This document shows positions 17,560 to 25,162 of a stretch of DNA of 38,142 nt, one piece after another. This DNA comes from Clostridia bacterium (GTDB taxonomy: Bacteria; Bacillota; Clostridia; Oscillospirales; CAG-272): assembly GCA_017410065.1 (NCBI GenBank), contig JAFQRL010000006.1:1-38142 (forward strand). Direction: 5' to 3'. A model generated the notes under the pieces. That model saw only the letters and a program-made list of their open reading frames with translations. It did not search any database and was not told the origin of the DNA. Each line of letters starts with the position of its first letter. Within the stretch, counting starts at the first letter, position 1. Made by a program: the position numbers and the translations under genes.

Positions 17560-17636
17560 CTGCTTTTATTATTTTCGGCTTTAAGCCTTGCGCGAGATAT
17601 CCTTTTTATCACAAGATATCGCAAAGGATCAAATAA

Positions 17637-18068
17637 TCATAAAAACTCTCGCACGCCCAAATTCAGATATTCCTCGGAGGCGATAAGCTCCTTGGCTATC
17701 TGCCTTGATCTGCTGTCTGCGCCCTTATACTTATTGAGGTACTTGGAAAGCGACTTTATGCCCATATTACAGCCGTCGGTCATAAGGCTTGCAACCTCGC
17801 CGTCGGTGGGGTTCATCATCATTTTTATGGAGATCTTCGCGTCGCTCATCGCGCTTGCTATGGCGTGAGGAGGCTTCGTGTCCTCGCCGCTCTCAAGGAG
17901 GATGGAGTGGGTGCGGTCGCCGAGCTCGGCGTGGGTATCCTTGCAGACCTCCAGCGTTCTTTTAAGCTCGCGGTTTTTCACCTTCGGCAAGACCTTTTTA
18001 ATGGCGTTCTCGCCCATTTTGATGCCTGCGTTACATTCGCGCAGAAGCTTTACTGTATCCTGATTCAT
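17637..18068 (-). CDS. Small all-helical (ferritin-like/DUF2383-type) protein
   Basis: A 143-residue soluble protein predicted as a four-helix bundle with no signal peptide. Patterns LLRECNAGIKMG, DTHAELGDRTH and DGCNMGIKSLSKYLN resemble a family common in Clostridia that looks like DUF2383 or ferritin-like stress proteins. Paired Asp/Glu-His positions could bind metal, but no complete di-iron site is evident; function is unknown. The ATG at 18068 is chosen over an upstream in-frame TTG at 18086 because GGAGA (18074-18078) lies 5 nt before it. It sits 102 nt downstream of the 56-residue gene in the same direction, with no clear promoter of its own. Confidence 0.75.
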   Translation of the reverse strand: MNQDTVKLLRECNAGIKMGENAIKKVLPKVKNRELKRTLEVCKDTHAELGDRTHSILLESGEDTKPPHAIASAMSDAKISIKMMMNPTDGEVASLMTDGCNMGIKSLSKYLNKYKGADSRSRQIAKELIASEEYLNLGVREFL

Positions 18069-18115
18069 AATATTCTCCGTTTGCAAAAATATTTCGTGCT
18101 CTTATTTTTGCCGCA

Positions 18116-18185
18116 ATACGGAATATTATTCAAATCGCGCCGAAGCTCGCACCTTTGCTACGAATATTATTCAGATCAGGGTGAA
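18116..18185. repeat. Imperfect direct repeat around GAATATTATTCA
   Basis: Two partial copies, at about 18121 and 18162, share GAATATTATTCA followed by (A/G)ATC and a GAAGCT further on, 41 nt apart. They lie between the two leftward small genes; the second overlaps the 3' end of the 56-residue gene. Meaning unknown; it may be a degraded duplication. Confidence 0.4.
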
Positions 18186-18341
18186 GCTTAAATTTTCATA
18201 TTCGAGAATTGAGCCTATATCCGCGCCCATAGGAAGCAGGGCAAGGGCAATAAAAAGCTCCTCTGCCGAGGGGTCGGTCTTGCTTTTAAGATATGCGTAT
18301 TCACCCTCAATTCTTACGATCTCAAATATCTGCTTTTCCAT
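18171..18341 (-). CDS. Small conserved-looking protein (56 aa), unknown function
   Basis: An intact 56-codon ORF starting MEKQIFEIVRIEGEYAYLK and ending NLSFTLI. AAGGAG (minus strand) stands about 7 nt before the ATG, codon choice matches its neighbours, and the protein looks like a compact beta-rich fold (IFEIVRIEGEYAYL, then an LPMGADIGSILEYE turn) with no signal peptide or membrane helix. I recall similar short proteins in Clostridia but cannot name a family. A possible promoter is at 18371-18399. It may be co-transcribed with the four-helix-bundle gene 102 nt downstream. Confidence 0.68.
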   Translation of the reverse strand: MEKQIFEIVRIEGEYAYLKSKTDPSAEELFIALALLPMGADIGSILEYENLSFTLI

Positions 18342-18370
18342 ATCAGCTCTCCTTTTTCAAATCTGAAATA

Positions 18371-18399
18371 AGTTTATCACAAATGGCAGAAAAAAGCAA
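18371..18399 (-). promoter_or_regulatory. Possible promoter of the 56-residue gene
   Basis: Minus strand TTGCTT (18399-18394), 17-nt spacer, TAAACT (18376-18371). Both boxes deviate from consensus. Confidence 0.4.
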
Positions 18400-18410
18400 G
18401 GGTAAATTAT

Positions 18411-18477
18411 AAAAAGGGGAAAATACGAAAAGCAAAAAGGGGGAAATACGAAAAGTAAAAGGGGAATATATAAAGAA
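18411..18477. repeat. Three 23-nt direct repeats (AAAAGGGG...ATACGAAAAG)
   Basis: Units start at 18411, 18434 and 18457 with an exact 23-nt step; the first two are nearly identical and the third is diverged. They sit in the divergent intergenic region between the 56-residue gene and the ArsP-like permease. A binding-site array or simple slippage product are both possible. Confidence 0.6.
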
Positions 18478-18584
18478 AAAATGAAGATATACGAAAAACA
18501 AGGAGGAGACAATAATATTTTCCGCTCGTTGACGGACTCCTGCTTAAATATTATTAAGTCCGCGGCGATTTTGCACGTCCGTAC
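18478..18584. other. Rest of the 328-nt divergent intergenic region
   Basis: Contains an inverted repeat, AATAATATTT (18511-18520) with AAATATTATT (18546-18555), and an AGGAGGAG stretch near 18500. A 35-codon reading frame from 18481 exists but overlaps the next promoter and is not called. Nothing else recognised. Confidence 0.4.
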
Positions 18585-18613
18585 TTGACAACCAACTAAA
18601 AAAAGTGTATCAT
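18585..18613 (+). promoter_or_regulatory. Promoter of the ArsP-like permease gene
   Basis: TTGACA (18585-18590), 17-nt spacer, TATCAT (18608-18613); leader of about 50 nt. Confidence 0.7.
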
Positions 18614-18669
18614 TATATATATTAATAAATTAAGGTATTTTAAAATAACGGAAATTAAGGAAAAAATAT

Positions 18670-19569
18670 ATGTTCTTATTGCACACGCATACCCACTCCG
18701 AGGCAGAGGGCTTCGTCTCCTTCCTCGAGGAGGTAATGCTGCACGGTCTTATTGAGACCCTGAAGCTCGTTCCCTTCCTTTTCCTCACCTATCTTCTGAT
18801 GGAATTTATCGAGCACAGGGCGGCGGATAAGGCAGAGCGATTTATGAAGCGCGCGGGCGTGTTTGGTCCCGCTATCGGCGGACTTCTCGGCGCGGTGCCT
18901 CAATGCGGATTTTCCGCGGCTGCGGCAAATCTATACACAGGCAGAGTTATATCGGCGGGCACGCTTATTGCCGTGTTTCTTTCCACCTCAGACGAAATGC
19001 TTCCCATACTTATCGGCGGCAGAGTACCTGCTATCACGGTGTTGCTTCTCGTACTCTATAAGGCGGGGGTCGCTATCGCGGTCGGCTTTGCGGTGGACCT
19101 TGTCTTAAGGCTCACCCACAGAGGCAAGGGCGAGATCAATATAGACGAGCTCTGCGAGCGAGACGATTGCCATTGCGAGCGCGGCATTTTCTATTCGGCA
19201 ATTCATCACACCCTCACAATATCCCTCTTTATTCTTATCGTCACCCTCGGTATAAACGCCCTCGTGTTCTTCCTCGGGGAGGAGACGATCGGCGCTGTGA
19301 TGTACGATAAGCCCGTGATAAGCCACCTGATTGCGGCGGTCGTCGGACTCGTTCCGAACTGTGCGGCGTCGGTGCTTCTCGTCACTCTTTATTCGGAGGG
19401 AATGATCACCGTCGGCACGATGCTTGCTGGACTGTTTTCGGGCGCGGGAGTCGGCACGCTTGTGCTCTTTAAGGTGAACAGGCACTATAAGGCAAATCTT
19501 CTGATCCTTCTTGTGCTTATACTTTCGGGCGTTGCCTTCGGACTTCTCGGCGAGGTCATTTTTACATAA
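18670..19569 (+). CDS. ArsP-like permease (putative metal/metalloid efflux protein)
   Basis: A 299-residue integral membrane protein with about eight hydrophobic segments in two halves. Each half carries a matching Pro-Cys motif, GAVPQCGFSAA (~residues 76-86) and GLVPNCAASV (~234-243), the internal duplication seen in ArsP-type permeases and the related putative manganese/arsenic transporters (ArsP_2 style). Metal-binding candidates are the His-rich N terminus (HTHTHSE, residues 5-11) and a cytoplasmic-type loop with three Cys and a His (CERDDCHCERG, ~162-172). The transported ion cannot be assigned: organoarsenical, Mn or another heavy metal. It has its own promoter and a likely terminator, so it stands alone. 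No metal-sensor gene is adjacent. Confidence 0.78.
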   Translation: MFLLHTHTHSEAEGFVSFLEEVMLHGLIETLKLVPFLFLTYLLMEFIEHRAADKAERFMKRAGVFGPAIGGLLGAVPQCGFSAAAANLYTGRVISAGTLIAVFLSTSDEMLPILIGGRVPAITVLLLVLYKAGVAIAVGFAVDLVLRLTHRGKGEINIDELCERDDCHCERGIFYSAIHHTLTISLFILIVTLGINALVFFLGEETIGAVMYDKPVISHLIAAVVGLVPNCAASVLLVTLYSEGMITVGTMLAGLFSGAGVGTLVLFKVNRHYKANLLILLVLILSGVAFGLLGEVIFT

Positions 19570-19664
19570 AAATCATAAAATAATTTGTGCGGATCCGATC
19601 TCTTTTGGCTATAAAATTTTTGAAAAAAATGTTAAAAATGTAAACAATACATTTCATATTAGCC

Positions 19665-19715
19665 GATTTCGGCGAAATTTTATGGCATCTGCTGTGGAAT
19701 TTTGCCGAAATTTTT
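19665..19715 (+). terminator. Hairpin after the ArsP-like gene
   Basis: ATTTCGGCGAAATTTT (from 19666) is complementary to AATTTTGCCGAAATTT (from 19698) apart from one base; the 3' arm runs into TTTT. It is about 95 nt past the stop. The low GC content makes termination moderate. Confidence 0.55.
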
Positions 19716-19749
19716 ACACTCCTTCCATTAAATACAAGGGGCGAAAATA

Positions 19750-19778
19750 TTGAAATACGCGCCGTGATATGATAAAAT
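19750..19778 (+). promoter_or_regulatory. Promoter of serine hydrolase gene 1
   Basis: TTGAAA (19750-19755), 17-nt spacer, TAAAAT (19773-19778). Confidence 0.7.
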
Positions 19779-19819
19779 ATTTAAGCGGAAATTTACTTTA
19801 ACAAAAGGAGGTGCTTTTC

Positions 19820-21787
19820 TTGGATAAGTGGTTTAAGAGGACCGTTGAGCTTTTAACGTCAATTTCATTCAATAAGGATGGCGACAGATCCGTTATTCCT
19901 TATTACCCTCAAAAGACGGTTATCTCGGGCGACGAGGAGCGTTATTTCAGGCGCACGATACCCGAGAGCTTCGGCATATCCTCAAAGCGCCTTTACAATA
20001 TGCTCTGCGAGCTTGAGGCGGAGCACAGAGCAAATATACATAACCTTCTTATCATTGCGGGAGGCGAGGTCATTTGTGAGTGCTCAAGGGATGGCTACGG
20101 CACAAACACCTGGCATCTTTCTCATTCAATGTCCAAAACGGTTACTGGTATGGCTATCGGTATGCTTTGCGACGACGGGCTTCTTTCTGTTAACGATAAG
20201 CTCGTGAAGCTTTTCCCCGAGGTGCCCTATAAGGATAAAAGATTTGCGCAAATAACCGTTGAGCATCTTCTTGCGATGCAGTCGGGGGTGCCCTTCGCGG
20301 AGGCGGGTGCCGTTACCGAAACGAGCTGGACTGAGGCGTTCTTTGCCTCGGGTCTGAAATATACCCCCGGCACATCCTTCACCTATAACAGTATGAATTC
20401 ATACATTCTTGCAAGGATAGTGACAAGGATCACGGGCAGAAGCCTCACGGACTTTTTGGAGGAGAGGCTTTTCGGTCCTCTGAAAATAAAAAACTACTTC
20501 TGGGAGATCGGTCCCGAGGGAGTTGAAAAGGGCGGCTGGGGTCTTTTCCTTTCGCCCGAGTCCTGGGGCAAGATCGGCTGGATGCTTCTTGAGGGCGGTG
20601 TCTTTGAGGGGCAGAGAATACTCTCCGAGGAGTGGTGCGAAAGGTCCACCACGATGCACGCCGAGGCTCCTATGGCAGACGGAGACTTCAATTACGCATA
20701 TCAGATATGGGTCGGACGTAGCAGCGAGGAGATCCTCTTTAACGGAATGCTTGGGCAAAACGTCTGGCTCTGCCCGAAGAACAATATCGTTGCGGTTATA
20801 AATTCGGGAAACAACGAGCTTTTCCAGCTATCTCCCGCTATGGATATAATCAGAAAATATCTCGGATGCGATATTGAGGACGGACTTTCAAGGCAGGATA
20901 TCCGCGCGCTCCACGAAAGGGAGGCGCATTTCTTCGATTCGCGCAAGTGGGTGCGCCCTCTTGAAAAGAAGCGCGGTCTGCTTTATTTCCTTCATCTGCG
21001 CTCAAGATTTGCCTACGACGAGCGATGGTCGGCTCTTGAGGGCGAATACCTTATGATGAAAAACAACGTGAGTATTCTGCCTCTGTTCGTTGTCAGTATG
21101 CAGAATAATTTCAAGGCGGGAATAGAGAGGTTCAGCTTTGAGAGAGTCGGCGAGGAGCTTATCTTCTCCTTCGTTGAGGGCGGCGAGGCTTATTCGGTTG
21201 AGGTCGGACTTTACGAATACAGGCGTTGCGTGCTTGAATTCCGCGGCGAAAAATATATTGCCGAGGTTATGGGCGAGGCTCTGCTCGATGCCGTGGGCGA
21301 GGAGGAATACCGCATTGAGTTCGTGTTCCCCGAAATGCCAAACACCAGAATGATAAAAATGAAGCGCGGCGAGGACGGACGGCTCGACATTGAATTCTCC
21401 GAGGTGCCGAACAATGCCATCGTTGATAAGCTTCTCTCAAGAGTGCCTCACACCAGCAGTATCGCGGGCTTTGCCATAGACCTTCTTGAACGCCGCTTCG
21501 GCGAAAGCTTTATTGAAAAGAAGGTGGAGGAGGTATTCACGCCGAGGCTCGTTGCCGCAAGGGCAGACAGCGAATGTCGCGAGGGTATTCTCGCAAAGGC
21601 AAACGCCGAGGCGGCGGTGGAGTCCTCCGCTGTGAAATTCGTGCGCGCTATCGTGGATAGATTCTTCAAGGAGAGCGTTGGTATCCCCGAGGTAAACGCC
21701 ATCCCCGAGGGGATGGAGCAGTCGGGCGATAGCGAAGGAAAACGTCGCGGCTTGCTATCAAGGCTATTCTCAAAAAAGAAAAAATAG
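19820..21787 (+). CDS. Beta-lactamase-family (class C-like) serine hydrolase with C-terminal extension
   Basis: A 655-residue serine hydrolase of the beta-lactamase/esterase EstB/penicillin-binding fold. The acylation motif SxxK is S103-M-S-K106 and the second motif is Y189-N-S. Residues ~1-370 form the catalytic domain; ~400-560 form a beta-rich lipocalin-like tail often seen in this family; the last ~90 are helical and end in a basic KKKK stretch. There is no signal peptide, so it is probably cytoplasmic or loosely membrane-bound. TTG 19820 is chosen as start because AAAGGAGG (19804-19811) lies 8 nt before it; the upstream GTG at 19811 overlaps that site. Likely an esterase or peptidase; a role in resistance is not implied. 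Two related genes lie at 23592-26653. Confidence 0.82.
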   Translation: MDKWFKRTVELLTSISFNKDGDRSVIPYYPQKTVISGDEERYFRRTIPESFGISSKRLYNMLCELEAEHRANIHNLLIIAGGEVICECSRDGYGTNTWHLSHSMSKTVTGMAIGMLCDDGLLSVNDKLVKLFPEVPYKDKRFAQITVEHLLAMQSGVPFAEAGAVTETSWTEAFFASGLKYTPGTSFTYNSMNSYILARIVTRITGRSLTDFLEERLFGPLKIKNYFWEIGPEGVEKGGWGLFLSPESWGKIGWMLLEGGVFEGQRILSEEWCERSTTMHAEAPMADGDFNYAYQIWVGRSSEEILFNGMLGQNVWLCPKNNIVAVINSGNNELFQLSPAMDIIRKYLGCDIEDGLSRQDIRALHEREAHFFDSRKWVRPLEKKRGLLYFLHLRSRFAYDERWSALEGEYLMMKNNVSILPLFVVSMQNNFKAGIERFSFERVGEELIFSFVEGGEAYSVEVGLYEYRRCVLEFRGEKYIAEVMGEALLDAVGEEEYRIEFVFPEMPNTRMIKMKRGEDGRLDIEFSEVPNNAIVDKLLSRVPHTSSIAGFAIDLLERRFGESFIEKKVEEVFTPRLVAARADSECREGILAKANAEAAVESSAVKFVRAIVDRFFKESVGIPEVNAIPEGMEQSGDSEGKRRGLLSRLFSKKKK

Positions 21788-21852
21788 CTTTTTAATAGTT
21801 TTTGAAAAATAAGACTAAAAGCAACTGAATAGAGCTTCGATGACAAGCAAAG

Positions 21853-21898
21853 AAAGAGAGACCCTCACGGCTTCATAACCGAGACGGTCTCTCTTTTC
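21853..21898 (+). terminator. Rho-independent terminator after serine hydrolase 1
   Basis: AAAGAGAGACC (21853-21863) pairs perfectly with GGTCTCTCTTT (21886-21896), followed by T. The 22-nt loop is long. It lies about 65 nt past the stop. Confidence 0.8.
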
Positions 21899-22012
21899 TC
21901 ATTGTGGCGCTTAAGGATCGCCGAGGGCGGCGATTTCCAGCTTCAGGGCGTAAAGACACAGGGGAGGGCTTAAAACGCGCTCCCTGAGCTATTCAGAAGC
22001 CTTTGGCGACGA

Positions 22013-22237
22013 TTAGTCGAGGTTGAGGCTATTGAGCATATCGCGGAGGATCTTTGCTTCCTCAGCGGTGATGGTAACGCCCTTGCCCATCTTCTCGTGG
22101 TCGGGGGACCAGGTGCGAAGATCGTAAACAGGCTCTCTCTCATTCCAGCTGATAAGGTTGAGCTCCTTGTTCCAACCGTTGTTACCCTCGCTTACAATGC
22201 CGATCTTGTCAACTACTTCATACTTGATTTCGGGCAT
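22013..22237 (-). CDS. PC4/YdbC-family single-stranded nucleic-acid-binding protein
   Basis: A 74-residue protein with the bacterial PC4/YdbC pattern: IKYEVV, a KELNLISWN strand pair, Y-D-L-R-x-W-SPDHEKMGKG, then a C-terminal helix (EEAKILRDMLNSL). Family members form dimers that bind ssDNA or RNA through a beta-sheet surface and a Trp/Lys-rich groove; W43-like and Lys positions are kept. It probably acts in the cytoplasm as a nucleoid or transcription-associated protein. It is monocistronic with a near-consensus promoter at 22302-22330 and AAGGAG just upstream. Length and motif order match the family closely. Confidence 0.88.
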   Translation of the reverse strand: MPEIKYEVVDKIGIVSEGNNGWNKELNLISWNEREPVYDLRTWSPDHEKMGKGVTITAEEAKILRDMLNSLNLD

Positions 22238-22486
22238 TTTTCCTTCTCCTTATAATAATTAATTACATTTTTATATTTAAAATATTTTACACCTTATCAC
22301 TATTCTAGCACATATAAATTTAAATGTCAATAAAATTGTAAAAAAATAACGAAAAAAATGAAAAATTTTACCAAAATTTCGTTCAAAAGAGAAAACGTAC
22401 GGTTTTTTTGCGGGAAACTGCCATAACTGTGCACAAAAACAAGGGCTCGGATATAAGAAAAATATGAAAAAACAAAAAAATTCATA
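22238..22486. other. AT-rich divergent intergenic region (317 nt up to the next gene)
   Basis: It holds the leftward promoter of the PC4/YdbC gene (22302-22330), about 85 nt of leader for that gene, and the rightward promoter at 22487. Between them the sequence is very AT-rich, with no ORF, RNA gene or repeat that I recognise. Confidence 0.5.
22302..22330 (-). promoter_or_regulatory. Promoter of the PC4/YdbC gene
   Basis: Minus strand TTGACA (22330-22325), 17-nt spacer, TAGAAT (22307-22302). Confidence 0.78.
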
Positions 22487-22515
22487 TTGACGAAAGAGGG
22501 GTTCCGTGATAAAAT
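22487..22515 (+). promoter_or_regulatory. Promoter of the isomerase/epimerase-like gene
   Basis: TTGACG (22487-22492), 17-nt spacer, TAAAAT (22510-22515). The predicted start near 22522 leaves too little leader for the ATG at 22525, supporting the ATG at 22555. Confidence 0.72.
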
Positions 22516-22554
22516 TAAACTAAAATGAAAGCATCACTCGGAGGTTTTTTGAAA

Positions 22555-23418
22555 ATGAAGATCGGCGTTTCATCTTATAGCTTCTCGGCATACAGAAAAA
22601 GAACGGGGGCGGGCTATATCGAGATATGCGATATGGCAAAGGAGATCGGCTTTGATGCCATCGAATTTATCGGGCTTTGCCGCGATGGGGATTGCACCCG
22701 AGAATGGAAAATGGAGACGGCAAAGGCTATCCGCGAGCATTGCGAAAAAATCGGGCTTGAAATACCCGCGTACACCGTGGGTGCTGACCTTGTGGGAGAG
22801 GGGGCGGACGAGGCTGTCTCGGAGCTTCTTTTCTGCCTGGAGATCACAAAGGCTCTCGGCGCTCCCGTGATGCGCCACGATATAACCTTCAAGCTTCCCG
22901 AGGGGATGAACTATAAGGATGCGATCGCCGTCGCACTACCCCGCATCAGACAGGTCGCGGACCGCGCCGCCGAGCTGGGTATCACCACCTGCCTTGAAAA
23001 TCACGGCGTAATATTCCAAGCTCCCGAGAGGGTGGAGGAGCTTATCCTCGCCGTTGACAGGAAAAACTTCGGCTGGCTTTGCGACGTGGGCAATTTCCTT
23101 TGCGACGATTGCGAGCCCCTTGCTTCGACCGAGATCGCCGCAAAATACACAGTCCACGCCCACGCAAAGGACTTCCTCAAAAAGAGCCCCGAGGATAAGG
23201 CGAGAGCGGGCTTTAATATTGGCACAAGCGGCGGAGCCGCCCTGCGTGGCACCGTGGTCGGTCACGGAGTCGTGCCTGTTGCCGAGTGTCTTGGCGCACT
23301 TAAGAGGGGCGGCTACGACGGCTGCGTTTCCCTTGAATTCGAAGGACCCGAGGAGCCCGAATACGCCCTGCGCAAAGGATATGAAAACCTCAAGGAAATG
23401 ATAGACTCCATTGCATAA
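22555..23418 (+). CDS. Sugar phosphate isomerase/epimerase-like TIM-barrel protein
   Basis: A 287-residue protein of the xylose-isomerase-like/AP-endonuclease-2 TIM-barrel family. The N terminus MKIGVSSYSF is the usual first strand. Metal-binding positions fit the family: E at the end of CLENHG (~residue 147), D in CDVGNF (~181), H in VHAHAKD (~206-210), and a final E in SLEFEGPEEPE. Members interconvert sugars, keto-inositols or hydroxypyruvate-type compounds; the substrate is not readable. GGAGG (22540-22544) precedes ATG 22555; the in-frame ATG at 22525 is rejected because it lies at the predicted transcription start. It is monocistronic, convergent with the serine hydrolase operon across a shared terminator. 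Confidence 0.85.
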   Translation: MKIGVSSYSFSAYRKRTGAGYIEICDMAKEIGFDAIEFIGLCRDGDCTREWKMETAKAIREHCEKIGLEIPAYTVGADLVGEGADEAVSELLFCLEITKALGAPVMRHDITFKLPEGMNYKDAIAVALPRIRQVADRAAELGITTCLENHGVIFQAPERVEELILAVDRKNFGWLCDVGNFLCDDCEPLASTEIAAKYTVHAHAKDFLKKSPEDKARAGFNIGTSGGAALRGTVVGHGVVPVAECLGALKRGGYDGCVSLEFEGPEEPEYALRKGYENLKEMIDSIA

Positions 23419-23524
23419 AGAGAATGCTCTGCCTCGGGAGAAGCGTTGAAGGCATTTTCAAAACGAAAAATAAGTTGCCTCACAAAACAAAAATAAAGTG
23501 AGCTGCATCTTACGCACAAAAAAT

Positions 23525-23573
23525 AAAAAACCACCGATTTTGCAAACTCTGATTTACAAAACCGATGGTTTTT
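23525..23573. terminator. Bidirectional terminator between convergent genes
   Basis: AAAACCACCGATTTTG (ending at 23542) pairs with CAAAACCGATGGTTTT (from 23557), with A's before and T's after, so it works in both directions. It serves the isomerase-like gene on the plus strand and the tandem serine hydrolases on the minus strand. Confidence 0.85.
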
Positions 23574-23591
23574 CTTTTGTTATTTTAAATA

Positions 23592-25091
23592 TTATTTAGC
23601 GATCTCTGCCGCGAATTCGCCCTGATATTCATCAAGGAAATGCTCGGCAGCCTTCTCAAAGTGAGCCGCTGCATAGTCGCCCGAGAAGCCGAACACGCCC
23701 GAGCAGGTGCCAAGGTATGTGTCTATGATCTTGATGTCGAGATAGAGCTTGTTGTCGTCCATCCAGGCAAGGGAGACCGCATCCTTATACATAAAGCCGT
23801 CGGTGGTCTTGACCGTGCCGTGCTCGTTTGAATAGCCGAGCTCGGGGAAGTAGCCGTATGCGTTTTTATTGATGCCGAAGGGCATTACCTTATCGCCCTG
23901 GGCGTTGGTGTAGTGGAGCTCGCCCTCGGTCTTGTTCTTGAAGATAAACCTGAAGCTCTTCCAGCCCATAGCGTTATCCTCGCACTTATAGGTAACACCG
24001 TTGATCCTCTCGCGAAGAGGAGAATCCTCGGCGCCCTGTGCGGCGCGAAGCTCGAGACTTGCAAATTCCTTCATATACGCATCGTATGCCGCCTTGTCCT
24101 CGGGGAGGGGAGCATCCTCAAGATAATCGTAGATGAAATCGTACACCGCGTTGATGAGCATAGTTCTGATGGGCTTTTCGCCTGCGTCTGCGGGAGCCTG
24201 ATGGTCTGCGGTGCAAACGAACATAAAGTTCTTATCGGGCAGACAGATAGTGAGCTGATCGCCCATACCAACGAAGGCGAAGCCATTCTCGGGAGCTCTC
24301 CAGATCTGATAGCCGTAGCCCTCGGAGTCAAGCGAGTGGCGGCACCAGTTGGTGCGGTTATTTACAAGCGCGGAGCAAGCGTCCTTAACGAACTTCTCGT
24401 TTATAAGCTGCTCGCCGTTCCACTTACCGCCCTGCATCATAAGAAGACCGCCCGATGCCATATCTCTTGTGGTGCAAAGAAGCGCGGAGTCGCCCCAGGA
24501 GTCGTTGTTGCCGCACATAAGAACACGCGCGGTCTTAAAGGTGCCGACCTTATCGAACATCTTCATCTTAAGGTAATCGAGAAGCTTCATTCCCGAAAGC
24601 TTTTCGGCAAGGGCGCAAAGCACCTGAGAGCCTGCGCTGTCGTACTTCCAGAAGGTGCCCGATGCGTGATCAAATTCTCTGTGGTTGAAATAGTGGTGAG
24701 TTCTGTCGGGGTCGCCCTCAATGAACCAATTGCGAGGACCGCCCGCGGTGGTCATCGTGAGCATATTGCGAACGGTGAGAGCCGCTATATGCTTCGGTAG
24801 CTCGCACTCTATCTTCTCGGGGAAGTGATCGGCTATCTTATCGTCGAGAGAAAGCTTGCCCTCCTCCTCAAGAAGACCGATCGCCATAGCCGTGTAGCTC
24901 TTTGTTTGGGAGTACATTCTCTGGAGAGTATTCTCGTTGAAGGGTGCCCAATAGTGCTCTGCGAACACCTTGCCGTCTCTCACAAGCATAAGCGAATGCA
25001 TCGTTGCGCCGCGGCTTTCGATCTTTCTTATGAATTTTGCAACCTGTGCGGAGGATATACCTGCTGCCTCGGGAGTAATTCTTTCAAACAT
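23592..25091 (-). CDS. Beta-lactamase-family serine hydrolase 2 (tandem paralogue)
   Basis: A 499-residue hydrolase of the class C beta-lactamase/EstB fold. The acylation motif is S61-Q-T-K64 and the second motif Y150-D-S. N-terminal FERITPEAAGISSA is typical of cytoplasmic members of the family; no signal peptide is present. Residues ~1-340 are catalytic, and the last ~150 are a beta-rich domain (TYKCEDNAMGWKSF.. onwards) shared with its neighbour. ATG 25091 is chosen over an upstream in-frame start at 25166, because GAGGT precedes it and because its N terminus aligns with the paralogue. It is 71 nt downstream of that paralogue and should be co-transcribed from the promoter at 26823. Substrate unknown. 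Confidence 0.85.
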   Translation of the reverse strand: MFERITPEAAGISSAQVAKFIRKIESRGATMHSLMLVRDGKVFAEHYWAPFNENTLQRMYSQTKSYTAMAIGLLEEEGKLSLDDKIADHFPEKIECELPKHIAALTVRNMLTMTTAGGPRNWFIEGDPDRTHHYFNHREFDHASGTFWKYDSAGSQVLCALAEKLSGMKLLDYLKMKMFDKVGTFKTARVLMCGNNDSWGDSALLCTTRDMASGGLLMMQGGKWNGEQLINEKFVKDACSALVNNRTNWCRHSLDSEGYGYQIWRAPENGFAFVGMGDQLTICLPDKNFMFVCTADHQAPADAGEKPIRTMLINAVYDFIYDYLEDAPLPEDKAAYDAYMKEFASLELRAAQGAEDSPLRERINGVTYKCEDNAMGWKSFRFIFKNKTEGELHYTNAQGDKVMPFGINKNAYGYFPELGYSNEHGTVKTTDGFMYKDAVSLAWMDDNKLYLDIKIIDTYLGTCSGVFGFSGDYAAAHFEKAAEHFLDEYQGEFAAEIAK

Positions 25092-25162
25092 TTTGATTAC
25101 CTCTTTATGTGTTTTTGTATTTGTGTTTTGCTGATTTGTGCTTTCGTGATACGGTTGCCCGA

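Noticed and set aside
18481..18588. 35-codon frame starting at ATG 18481
   Set aside because: No ribosome site before the ATG and it overlaps the promoter of the permease gene.
23913..24800. 295-aa plus-strand frame
   Set aside because: Antisense to the serine hydrolase with SxxK and YDS motifs; no start signals.
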